Source of the DNA: Petunia secreta
Taxonomy: Eukaryota; Streptophyta; Magnoliopsida; Solanales; Solanaceae
Assembly: GCA_029990175.1 (NCBI GenBank)
Contig: JARKIP010000053.1
Location: forward strand, 16,572,001 to 16,636,000
Direction: 5' to 3'
Length of the DNA: 64,000 bases
Below are positions 49,136-59,895 of the stretch, piece after piece. The notes beneath the pieces are model-generated. The model searched no databases. It saw only the letters and a program-made list of their open reading frames with translations, and was not told the DNA's origin. How positions within the stretch are numbered: position 1 is the first letter of the stretch; each line of letters begins with the position of its first letter. A program made the position numbers and the translations under genes.

Positions 49136-49886
49136 TCGTAGACAGATTTGAGATGAGCCAACGACTACGGGTCGTTGGTCTACTTATTCATGATGGTGAT
49201 AGTGACTTGGGGTCACGGTATATGGTTGATACTTAGTAGTGGTGTTGCTAGTCCATCGTAGGTCTAGGTTAGTCAGCACGGGAGTAGAGATTGGACCTCC
49301 AAACCGCCGCTGAGTTGACCTATGCCTTACGTTGGATGGGCATAATCCTTGAGACTTCTGGTTACTACTTGTGTGTATGGAATGTGTTGCATCTATTTGT
49401 GATTTCACTACTTTATTGTATGATTACTATAGTATGTTGTTGCTTATGATGCATGTAGCGACTTGTCCCGCAAGGGTACCTTAGCGGGCCTGTCGGTGAT
49501 CTTACTGGGCTTCGGCTCATAACTTACTCTGCTACGTGCGCAGGTCCTTCATCCAGTCAGCAGCCCGGAAGTTAGCGGTTCCCGAGGCTTCTGAGACTTT
49601 TGATTGAGGTGAGCCGACCACACAGACCGTGGTGGCATACCGCCGGAGTCACTTAGAGATAGGACTCAGATTTCTTTGATGTATATTCATACTTTATTGA
49701 GTCACTCTTAGAATGCTCCAATTCTTTTGTGGATATATTCTTTTGGACTTCACCCTTTTATATTTATATATCCATTTATGATCTTTTCACATTATTGTTC
49801 TTTTCCGCATCTTGCTTCATTGGTTCGCCTAGGCAAATGTTGTTTAGGTGCCATCACGAGCCCTTGGAAATTGGGTCGTGACAGTT

Positions 49887-49899
49887 TGGTATCAGAGCC
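49887..49899 (+). other. Primer binding site, unit 1
   Basis: TGGTATCAGAGCC, three bases after LTR 1; complementary to the 3' end of initiator tRNA-Met. Confidence 0.85.
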
Positions 49900-50091
49900 C
49901 TAGGTTCTAATTCGAGTCCTAGGAGTCTTGGAGCAGTGTCTGAGTAGAGTCTTGCTTATGGGTATGTTGTCGACCATACTTATGAGCGAGAGGCTACAAG
50001 GGCATGTTAGGAAATGTTTTCCCTTCGTTTCATCTCTATTCGTGCTGAGTAGCTTATATAGGTGTTGACCCTTTTTCGTGTATTGTATCAG

Positions 50092-51498
50092 ATGGCGAGG
50101 ACGCGAGCATCCTCAGCCAGGAGGGCTGCATCTTCTACACCCGCGTCTGCGGGAGAGCCATCAGCACCTACGCAGCCGCCAGCTGCTAAGAAGACTCGGG
50201 CAGGTCGCCCGTCAGCCACTAGGCAGGACACAGCTATCCCTGCGGTGTCCGCAGCGACTCTGTCAGCATCTATTCCCCCTGTGCCTGCTGTTGTGCCAGG
50301 CACCGTTGTGATCTCTTCAGAGGAGTATATGAGACTGATGGCCTTGTCTAGCCATCAGGTCCCTGTCAGAGATGATGTTGCAGCTCCTGTTTCGGGTCCT
50401 CAGCCGACCACACCTGTTATGAGCACGCCTACTTCTGAGGCTGCTCCTGATCATATTGCCCAGCCTTCTGCTTCTGCTCCTCAGGCAGGTCCTGTTATTT
50501 CTACTCCTCCTATGGGCACTGAGGAGGTTGCCAAGTGGATAGAGTCATTCATGAAGCTTCAGCCTCCAGAGTTCGACGGTACCTCAGCTACATGTACTGC
50601 CCAGAGGTACATTCAGAAGTGTGAGAAGATTTTGACAGTTCTTGGTACTAGAGACACCTTAGGGGTGCAGTGTGCTTCTTTCAGATTATCGGGAGATGCG
50701 GAGACATGATGGGTCTCCATGATGCGGCAGAGGTCTAGTGACCTCCCTCCTTTGTCTTGGGCTGAGTTCGTGTCTATGTTCATGAGCAGGTTCGTGTCCC
50801 AGAGTCAGCACGATGCTCAGAGGCGCGAGTTTGAGGGGTTGAGGCAGGGAAACCTGTCTGTTTCAGAGTATGACACCAGGTTCTTGTGGTTGTCTCAGTT
50901 TGCGCCGGCTATGGTGGCTCAGGAGAGGGACAAGGTCCTCCGGTTTGTTGAGGGTCTTCATCCCCGCTTGCAGGTAGCTGTTGCCCCTGATATGGGCAAC
51001 AAGTCATATTTTGAGATAGTTGATGTGGCGCGGCGGATGGAGGATATCTTCGCCAGGGCTGACGCGGAGAGGGCGGCCAAGAGATCGCGTCAGTCTGGTG
51101 GGTATAGTGGATCCGCTCAGAGGGGTCAGGGTCATCAGGGCCGTTCTCAGTCTAGGCCCCAGGCTGCTGCTTTGCCTGCCCAGGATTTTTCTTCAGAGAC
51201 CCCGAGGCCTCAGTCATCCCAGAGGCGGGGTGGCTCTTCGCAGTCTGGTCCGCCGCAGTGTGGGAGGTGCCATCAGAGGCATCATGGGAGGTGTTCGTCT
51301 GGAGGTGGTCATGGCAGAGGTGGTAGAGGCGGTAGAGGAGGTAGAGGTGATGGATGTTTTGAGTGTGGGTCTCCAGAGCACTATGTCAGGAATTGCCCTT
51401 ATGTTTCATCAGGTCGCCAGGGATCCGCAGCTATGGTACCATCTAGTCCTCAGGCCGCCAGGCCCGTTTCTCAGATTCCTCCTAGACAGCAGTCTTAG
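50092..51498 (+). pseudogene. Gag, unit 1
   Basis: ATG 50092 (MARTRASSARRAAS) is preferred; the open frame extends ten codons upstream only through a GTG. A basic, Ala/Pro-rich N terminus is followed by the capsid-type gag domain (FMKLQPPEFDGTSA about 50550-50590, EFVSMFMSRFV, FEGLRQGNLSVSEYDTRF, LRFVEGLHPRL). A Ser/Gln/Arg-rich linker then leads to a CGRCHQRHHGRC cluster, a Gly/Arg run and a CCHC knuckle CFECGSPEHYVRNC (51355-51396). TGA at 50707-50709 sits where Trp is expected, and TAG at 51496-51498 ends the region. The frame continues past both, so these are nonsense mutations, not frame shifts. Gag forms the particle and binds element RNA. Confidence 0.85.
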
Positions 51499-51909
51499 AG
51501 AGCTCCGGGTTCAGGAGGCTCGGCGCAGGTCTATGCTATGACTCGTCAGGATGCTGAGGCATCCAATGATGTCATCACAGGTATTATTTCTGTCTGTGGC
51601 CGCGATGCTTATGCTCTTATTGATCCGGGGTCTACCTATTCGTATGTGTCGCCGGGATTTGCCCCTTGCTTGGGCAGGGATCTGGTCTTCTTAGATGATC
51701 CCTTTATGGTTGCCACCCCTGTCGGGTCTTCTATATGTGTAGATAGGGGTTATCGGCAGTGTATGATCTCCATCTGTGGTGTAGAGTCCTTAGTGGACCT
51801 GATGCTGCTCGATATGTCTGATTTCGATGTCATTATGGGCATGGATTGGCTGGCTTCCTGTCATGCGACTTTGGATTGCCATGCCAAGTCCGTGACGATC
51901 GGGGCATAG
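51499..51909 (+). pseudogene. Aspartic protease segment, unit 1
   Basis: Same frame as gag. Active-site loop ALIDPGSTYSYVS (about 51612-51650) with the catalytic Asp at 51621-51623; DPGS instead of the usual DSG is common in this lineage as far as I recall. The second conserved block, FDVIMGMDWLASC, is at about 51820-51865. Ends at TAG 51907-51909, which is premature because the frame continues into RT. The protease would cut the Gag-Pol polyprotein. Confidence 0.8.
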
Positions 51910-54900
51910 GGTGAGTCTCGGGTTGTATGGAGAGGTTCCAGGCCTTCTCCGAAGAGTAGGATCATTTCTTTCTTGGAGGCGCAGAGGATGATATCTAGTG
52001 GGTGCGAGGGATATATTGCTTCAGTTCGGGATGTCCGGGCAGAGGAGTTATCCCTTGATAGAGTTCCGGTTGTTTGTGAGTATCCGGATGTGTTTCCTGA
52101 TGATTTGCCGGGTTTGCCGCCTATGCGGGAGATAGAGTTTTGCATTGATCTATTGCCAGGCACTCAGCCTAAATCTATTCCCCCGTATCGTATGGCTCCT
52201 GTTGAGTTGAGGGAGCTGAAGGAGCAGATTCAGGATTTGCTCGATAAGGGCTTCATTAGGCCCAGTGTGTCTCCATGGGGTGCCCCGGTATTATTTGTGA
52301 AGAAGAAGGATGGCTCTATGCGGATGTGTATTGATTACCGGCAGCTGAATAAGGTTACTATCAAGAATAGGTAACCTTTGCCGCGTATTGATGATTTGTT
52401 TGATCAGCTTCAGGGTGCTACCTTCTTCTCGAAGATTGATTTGAGGTCGGGGTATCATCAGTTGAGGATTCGGTCCGAGGACGTTTCCAAGACTGCTTTT
52501 CGTACCCGATATGGCCACTATGAGTTTCTGGTGATGTCTTTCGGGCTTACGAATGCCCCAGCTGCTTTCATGGATCTGATGAACCGAGTGTTCAAGGCCT
52601 ACCTTGACTCCTTCGTCATTGTGTTTATCGATGATATCTTGGTTTATTCGAGGAGCAGGGAGGAGCATGAGCAGCATTTGAGAGTTGTTCTTCGGACTCT
52701 GAGGGATCAGCAGTTGTATGCCAAATTCTCCAAGTGTGAATTTTGGCTCAGTTCTGTATCTTTCCTAGGTCACGTGGTGACCAAGGATGGGGTGTGTGTT
52801 GATCCGAAGAAGATAGAGGCCGTTCAGAGTTGGCCTAGGCCTACTTCTCCTACAGAGATTCAGAGTTTCTTAGGCTTGGCAGGTTATTATCGGCGGTTTG
52901 TCGAGGGGTTTTCTTCTATTTCAGCACCTCTGACGAAGTTGACCCAGAAGAATGTTCCTTTCATGTGGTCCGATACCTGTGAGTCTAGCTTTCAGAAGCT
53001 TAAGACTCTGTTGGCTTCAGCGCCAGTGTTGGCCTTGCCTAGTGGATCCGGGGGATTCACCGTATATTGTGATGCTTCGGGTGTTGGCCTGGGTAGCGTT
53101 CTGATGCAGGAGGGTAAGGTGATAGCTTATGCCTCGAGACAGCTGAAGGTCCATGAGAAGAATTATCTTGTCCATGATTTGGAGCTGTTAGCTGTCGTGT
53201 TTGCACTGAAGTTGTGGAGGCACTATCTTTATGGCGAGCCATGTGAGATATTCACCGATCATAAGAGTCTCCAGTACTTGTTCACTCAGAAGGACTTGAA
53301 CGGGAGACAGCGCCGCTGGTTAGAGCTGCTGAAGGATTATGATCTTTCTATCCGGTATCATCCCGGAAAGGCTAATGTTGTAGCCGATGCCTTGAGTAGG
53401 AAGTCCATGGGTAGCCTCGCCTATCTTGATGCTAATATGAGGCCGTTGGCCCGTGAGTTGCAGGCTTTGTCCATTAGTGGGGTTCGGTTTGATGATTCTG
53501 TTCCAGGCCGGGTGCTTGCATATGTGGGGTCTCAGTCGTCTTTAGCTTCCCAGATTCGGGAAAGGCAGTTCGAGGATCCTTATCTGAGAGATCTCCGGGA
53601 CAGGGTCCTGAGTGGGGGAGTGTCCTCGTTCGTGATTGGTGATGATGGTGCTTTGCGGCTTAACGGCCGGGTATGTGTTCCAGCCATTGTGGAACTGAGG
53701 CAGATGATTTTGGCAGAGGCTCACAGTTCGAGATATTCCATTCATCCGGGTACTGCGAAGATGTATCATGATCTTCGAGAGCTGTATTGGTGGAAAGGGA
53801 TGAAGAGGGATGTTGCTGATTATGTATCTCGGTGTTTGAATTGCCAGCAAGTGAAGTATGAGCACCGGAGGCCAGCCGGGGTGACCCAGTCTATGCCCAT
53901 TCCCGAGTGGAAGTGGGAGCAGATCACTATGGATTTCGTAGTTGGTTTGCCGCTGACCGTGGGTAAGCATGATTCGGTGTGGGTAGTAGTTGATCGACTG
54001 ACGAAGTCGGCTCACTTCATTCCAGTGAGGACTACTTATACCTCGGAGCGTCTGGCTCGTATCTTCATTGAGCAGATTGTGAGATTGCATGGTGCTCCTG
54101 TTTCTATCATTTCTGACCAAGGTGCTCAGTTCACAGCTCAGTTTTGGAGATCTTTTCCGAGAGAGCTGGGTAGTCGGGTCGATCTCAGCACTGCATTTCA
54201 CCCGCAGACTGATGGCTAGTCTGAGCGGACCATTCAGATCCTCGAGGATATGTTGAGGGCGTGTGCTATTGATTTTGGAGGCCATTGGGATAGCCATTTG
54301 CCGCTAGCAGAGTTTGCGTATAATAATAGCTATCAGGCTTCTATCCAGATGGCTCCGTTTGAGGCATTGTATGGTCGGATATGTCGCTCGCCTATCGGTT
54401 GGTTTGAGTCTGGTGAGGTCCAGGTGTTGGGGCCCGATTTGGTGCAGCAGACCTTAGATAAGGTCCGGGTTATTCAGGATCGACTCCGCACGGCTCAGAG
54501 CCGGCAGATATCGTATGCAGATCAGAGGCGGAGAGATCTTGAGTTCATGGTTGGGGACCGGGTATTCCTCAGAGTGTCGCCCATGAAGGGTGTTATGAGA
54601 TTTGGGAAGAAAGGCAAGCTCAGTCCTAGGTTCATTGGGCCTTTTGAGATATTGGAGCGCGTTGGCGCCGTTGCTTATAGACTGGCTTTGCCTCCATCTC
54701 TGTCTGTTCATCCGGTGTTCCATGTGTACATGCTCCGGAAGTATGTTCACGATCTGTCTCATGTGGTCGATATGGCTTCCGTGGAGGTAGATGGCGACTT
54801 AGCTTATTCGGAGGAGCCTATTGCTATTGTGGCTAGAGAGGTCCGTAAGATGAGATCGAAGGTAATCCCGCTTGTGAGAGTTCAGTGAGGGCATCACTCC

Positions 54901-55014
54901 ATTGCCGAGGCCACTTGGGAGCTTGAGTCCGAGATGCGTGAGAGGCATCCGCGCTTGTTCGATGATTCAGGTATGAAATCCTTGTATTTTCTAAGCCTGA
55001 ATTTGCATTTTTAA
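51910..55014 (+). pseudogene. RT-RNase H-integrase-chromodomain, unit 1
   Basis: One frame throughout. RT: YPDVFPDDLPGLPP (52081), RPSVSPWGAPVLFVKKKDG, TAA at 52372-52374 in place of Tyr in KNR-PLPRIDD, and FIDDILVYS (catalytic Asp pair 52630-52635). RNase H: VYCDASGVGLGSVL (53062), EIFTDHKSLQYLF, ADALSRKSMG. Integrase: HHCC zinc region (53716-53850), ITMDFVVGLP (53923), ISDQGAQFTAQFW (54106), FHPQTDG; in this copy TAG at 54217-54219 falls two codons before the catalytic Glu. GPF module RFIGPFEILERVGAVAYRL (54631). Chromodomain: VREVRKMRSK-type core, TGA at 54886-54888 replacing the conserved Trp, then EATWELESEMRERH; natural stop TAA 55012-55014. The chromodomain would steer insertion to chromatin. 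Confidence 0.9.
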
Positions 55015-55089
55015 GTTTTATTGATTTCGGGTGGTACCGAGGGGTCCTCGAAATCCGTGCCAGCTCCGTGGCTAGTGTGTGGATCCTAC

Positions 55090-55129
55090 CTTAGACTTAG
55101 GCTCGTCCGAGGACGGCCGAGAGTCTAAG
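55090..55129 (+). other. Hairpin upstream of polypurine tract, unit 1
   Basis: Outer stem CTTAGACT (55090-55097) / AGTCTAAG (55122-55129) and an inner CGTCC-GA-GGACG. The centre contains CGAGGACG. The same sequence is at 63076-63115. Confidence 0.65.
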
Positions 55130-55139
55130 TGGGGGAGAA
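55129..55139 (+). other. Polypurine tract, unit 1
   Basis: GTGGGGGAGAA directly before TGTAACGACC of LTR 2. Confidence 0.85.
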
Positions 55140-56008
55140 TGTAACGACCCTCAAATAGTCGTTACGGGATTCGGGACCTCGATTTGCATGTCGACAGTCC
55201 CAAAAGCTCCGTTAGGTCATTTATGACCCGTCTGTGAAATCTGAGTCGAAACGGAGTCCGTTTGATAGGTTTTCGAGAAAAGGATCCGTTTATGAAATTC
55301 CGGAAAGGAATTTGGGGTTTCGATAGGTCGTTTTGAGTAAACGAACTCCGATGGAAAATCCGAGCGCACCGTTAGGTCTGTCTCGTCATTTATGATATGT
55401 AGCAACCTTCAAAATTGAAAACGAACCTCGTTTGATAGGACTTTTGATAAAGTCCCCGTTTCGGAAGTTTAAAAGAGTTAAAAGAGGTTTCCGAGCTCGA
55501 TTTGAGCAAATGAGCTCCGATGAGAGATCCGAAAGTTCCGTTAGGTTCGTATAGTCATTTGTGACTTGTAGCAACTTTCAGAATTGGATTCCGAGGTCGT
55601 TTGGTTAAATTTCGCTATTTTGGCGAAAGTCGAAAATTGAACCTTTACCGTGGGACCTACTTTTTGAGTTCTGGAGGTCCGAATTGAGTTCCGTCTTGAC
55701 GAGCATGTCACCCAAGTATTTTATAGCTTGTGTGAAAAATTTGGGATCATTCCGAACTTAGTAGGGTCCCGTTTTGCCACTAAAACAGTAGAAAATCTGG
55801 TGCGACTTTTCTGTTCTGTTTTGGCGCAAACAGCCGGATAAAAGCTGCTTTTACGGCCAATCCGTAAGGAATTAGGAAAAGCTCAAAACATGAAAGTTGT
55901 AGCCCTTTGAGTTGTGGTTCTAATGGCACCGGTTTCAGGTCATTTGGACATTCCTATCAAAAGTTATGATTTTTTCAAAAGAAGCTGTCACAGAGGCAAA
56001 AAAACTGC

Positions 56009-56016
56009 TATAAAAA
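56009..56016 (+). promoter_or_regulatory. TATA box of LTR 2
   Basis: TATAAAAA, same position in the LTR as 48023. Confidence 0.55.
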
Positions 56017-56954
56017 GGCCATTTCGGGCCATTTCGGTTCATAACTTATAAAAATCATTTGGTGAGCTCTTGAGGCGATTTTTGGGTATTTCTTGAAGAC
56101 CCAATCATACTTACACTTAAGGTAAGCCCTTTCAATCCATCTTTATGTTGATTAACACAAGAATCAAAGGGTTGATTCTTGGAAATGGGTTAGAACCCTA
56201 GATTCTTAAGAATTGGGGAAAGACATCGAGCAAGGCTCGCATGTGGAATCTAAGTGTACTTTTGGACTCACGGGAGTGTGGGGAGTCCGAAAAAGTACAT
56301 TTTGTAAATTTAGGGCTCGGCCCTACCCGGGGGCATTTTGGTAATTTTTACCCTAGGATGCCTATAGGCTTAAATAGCTATAATTGAGCACTCATATGTA
56401 CATTTTGGTAATTTTTACCCTAGGATGCCTAGTGGAGAGTCCTTCGCGGACAAGGCGAGCGGGAAAGGAGATTCTTCCCGGCATTTGAGCCCGAATTTCG
56501 AGGTAAGTGAGACTTGACCTCTATTGTGCTTGTGGACTCTTCCTTCATGCTAGTATGCTTCATGTACGCATATATATACCTAACAATGGTTAGGATTAAT
56601 GATGTGAATTACTTGCTATTATTGTTTGTTATAAATAGCGAGATTGTGACTCGACCGAGGTATGTGCCGGTCTAAACGCTACGTCGAGGTAGCTTAAATT
56701 TATATCGTAGTAACGCTTGCTACGCCATGCTTAGATAGCAAGAACTTGGGACATGGCCGAGGATGTTGCCGGCATGTCATGATAAATGTCTTGCCGAGGA
56801 TTTTGCCGGCTTTTGTATGATATTGGTACTTGATTTGTTCAGCTAGCATAACCAACCTGGGTTACGGTGACTGTGAAATATTATCGTTATTAATATTTCT
56901 GTTATTATTTCTGTTATTGTTATTAATGTCGTGGATATTAATACTGTTAGAGGG

Positions 56955-57121
56955 ACACTTGACAGGGGGTGTGGTGTCGCCTATACTATGAGATGTGTCA
57001 CACTTGACAGGGGGTGTGGTGTGGACACTTGATCTTGGAGATGTGACACACTTGACAGGGGGTGTGGTGTGGTCACTTGATTTATTGAGATACGACGCAC
57101 TTGACAGGGGGTGTGGTGCGA
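56955..57121. repeat. ~47-bp tandem units in LTR 2
   Basis: Four CACTTGACAGGGGGTGTGGT units, as in LTR 1. Confidence 0.8.
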
Positions 57122-57872
57122 TCGTAGACAGATTTGAGATGAGCCAACGACTACGGGTCGTTGGTCTACTTATTCATGATGGTGATAGTGACTTCGGGTC
57201 ACGGTATATGGTTGATACTTAGTAGTGGTGTTGCTAGTCCATCGTAGGTCTAGGTTAGTCAGCACGGGAGTAGAGATTGGACCTCCAAACCGCCGCTGAG
57301 TTGACCTATGCCTTACGTTGGATGGGCATAATCCTTGAGACTTCTGGTTACTACTTGTGTGTATGGAATGTGTTGCATCTATTTGTGATTTCACTACTTT
57401 ATTGTATGATTACTATAGTATGTTGTTGCTTATGATGCATGTATCGACTTGTCCCGCAAGGGTACCTTAGCGGGCCTGTCGGTGATCTTACTGGGCTTCG
57501 GCTCATAACTTACTCTGCTACGTGCGCAGGTCCTTCATCCAGTCAGCAGCCCGGAAGTTAGCGGTTCCCGAGGCTTCTGAGACTTTTGATTGAGGTGAGC
57601 CGACCACACAGACCGTGGTGGCATACCGCCGGAGTCACTTAGAGATAGGACTCAGATTTCTTTGATGTATATTCATACTTTATTGAGTCACTCTTAGAAT
57701 GCTCCAATTCTTTTGTGGATATATTCTTTTGGACTTCACCCTTTTATATTTATATATCCATTTATGATCTTTTCACATTATTGTTCTTTTCCGCATCTTT
57801 CTTCATTGGTTCGCCTAGGCAAATGTTGTTTAGGTGCCATCACGAGCCCTTGGAAATTGGGTCGTGACAGTT

Positions 57873-57885
57873 TGGTATCAGAGCC
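57873..57885 (+). other. Primer binding site, unit 2
   Basis: TGGTATCAGAGCC, three bases after LTR 2. Confidence 0.85.
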
Positions 57886-58077
57886 CTAGGTTCTAATTCG
57901 AGTCCTAGGAGTCTTGGAGCAGTGTCTGAGTAGAGTCTTGCTTATGGGTATGTTGTCGACCATACTTATGAGCGAGAGGCTACAAGGGCATGTTAGGAAA
58001 TGTTTTCCCTTCGTTTCATCTCTATTCGTGCTGAGTAGCTTATATAGGTGTTGACCCTTTTTCCTGTATTGTATCAG

Positions 58078-59484
58078 ATGGCGAGGACGCGAGCATCCTC
58101 AGCCAGGAGGGCTGCATCTTCTACACCCGCGTCTGCGGGAGAGCCATCAGCACCTACGCAGCCGCCAGCTGCTAAGAAGACTCGGGCAGGTCGCCCGTCA
58201 GCCACTAGGCAGGACACAGCTATCCCTGCGGTGTCCGCAGCGACTCTGTCAGCATCTATTCCCCCTGTGCCTGCTGTTGTGCCAGGCACCGTTGTGATCT
58301 CTTCAGAGGAGTATATGAGACTGATGGCCTTGTCTAGCCATCAGGTCCCTGTCAGAGATGATGTTGCAGCTCCTGTTTCGGGTCCTCAGCCGACCACACC
58401 TGTTATGAGCACGCCTACTTCTGAGGCTGCTCCTGATCATATTGCCCAGCCTTCTGCTTCTGCTCCTCAGGCAGGTCCTGTTATTTCTACTCCTCCTATG
58501 GGCACTGAGGAGGTTGCCAAGTGGATAGAGTCATTCATGAAGCTTCAGCCTCCAGAGTTCGACGGTACCTCAGCTACATGTACTGCCCAGAGGTACATTC
58601 AGAAGTGTGAGAAGATTTTGACAGTTCTTGGTACTAGAGACACCTTAGGGGTGCAGTGTGCTTCTTTCAGATTATCGGGAGATGCGGAGACATGATGGGT
58701 CTCCATGATGCGGCAGAGGTCTAGTGACCTCCCTCCTTTGTCTTGGGCTGAGTTCGTGTCTATGTTCATGAGCAGGTTCGTGTCCCAGAGTCAGCACGAT
58801 GCTCAGAGGCGCGAGTTTGAGGGGTTGAGGCAGGGAAACCTGTCTGTTTCAGAGTATGACACCAGGTTCTTGTGGTTGTCTCAGTTTGCGCCGGCTATGG
58901 TGGCTCAGGAGAGGGACAAGGTCCTCCGGTTTGTTGAGGGTCTTCATCCCCGCTTGCAGGTAGCTGTTGCCCCTGATATGGGCAACAAGTCATATTTTGA
59001 GATAGTTGATGTGGCGCGGCGGATGGAGGATATCTTCGCCAGGGCTGACGTGGAGAGGGCGGCCAAGAGATCGCGTCAGTCTGGTGGGTATAGTGGATCC
59101 GCTCAGAGGGGTCAGGGTCATCAGGGCCGTTCTCAGTCTAGGCCCCAGGCTGCTGCTTTGCCTGCCCAGGATTTTTCTTCAGAGACCCCGAGGCCTCAGT
59201 CATCCCAGAGGCGGGGTGGCTCTTCGCAGTCTGGTCCGCCGCAGTGTGGGAGGTGCCATCAGAGGCATCATGGGAGGTGTTCGTCTGGAGGTGGTCATGG
59301 CAGAGGTGGTAGAGGCGGTAGAGGAGGTAGAGGTGATGGATGTTTTGAGTGTGGGTCTCCAGAGCACTATGTCAGGAATTGCCCTTATGTTTCATCAGGT
59401 CGCCAGGGATCCGCAGCTATGGTACCATCTAGTCCTCAGGCCGCCAGGCCCGTTTCTCAGATTCCTCCTAGACAGCAGTCTTAG
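58078..59484 (+). pseudogene. Gag, unit 2
   Basis: ATG 58078. Same domains as unit 1 and the same two stops (TGA 58693-58695, TAG 59482-59484). One amino-acid difference is visible: Val instead of Ala in the segment at about 59049 (GACGTGG versus GACGCGG). CCHC knuckle at 59341-59382. Confidence 0.85.
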
Positions 59485-59895
59485 AGAGCTCCGGGTTCAG
59501 GAGGCTCGGCGCAGGTCTATGCTATGACTCGTCAGGATGCTGAGGCATCCAATGATGTCATCACAGGTATTATTTCTGTCTGTGGCCGCGATGCTTATGC
59601 TCTTATTGATCCGGGGTCTACCTATTCGTATGTGTCGCCGGGATTTGCCCCTTGCTTGGGCAGGGATCTGGTCTTCTTAGATGATCCCTTTATGGTTGCC
59701 ACCCCTGTCGGGTCTTCTATATGTGTAGATAGGGGTTATCGGCAGTGTATGATCTCCATCTGTGGTGTAGAGTCCTTAGTGGACCTGATGCTGCTCGATA
59801 TGTCTGATTTCGATGTCATTATGGGCATGGATTGGCTGGCTTCCTGTCATGCGACTTTGGATTGCCATGCCAAGTCCGTGACGATCGGGGCATAG
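59485..59895 (+). pseudogene. Aspartic protease segment, unit 2
   Basis: No difference from unit 1 seen. Catalytic Asp in DPGSTYSYVS at 59607-59609; premature TAG at 59893-59895. Confidence 0.8.

Larger units (their letters stand above)
47154..49883 (+). repeat. LTR 1 of the plus-strand tandem (2,730 bp)
   Basis: TGTAACGACC...GGGTCGTGACA. Differs from LTR 2 at about 19 positions in the first ~780 bases but at only about 4 in the remaining ~1,950 (counted by eye). Includes a TATA box (48023) and ~47-bp tandem units (48969-49135). Confidence 0.9.
55140..57869 (+). repeat. LTR 2 (shared middle LTR, mosaic)
   Basis: It serves as the 3' LTR of unit 1 and the 5' LTR of unit 2. At some 16 positions in its first ~780 bases it agrees with LTR 3 against LTR 1. 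Its last ~1,950 bases agree with LTR 1 except for about four changes. A TATA box is at 56009-56016. Confidence 0.9.

Noticed and set aside
49009..49408. Short frames in LTR 1 and LTR 2 (TGGVVW repeats)
   Set aside because: Created by the ~47-bp LTR tandem units; no protein family.
53542..54297. 251-codon minus-strand frame (and its twin at 61528-62283)
   Set aside because: Antisense shadow of the integrase region; the plus strand carries all conserved motifs.
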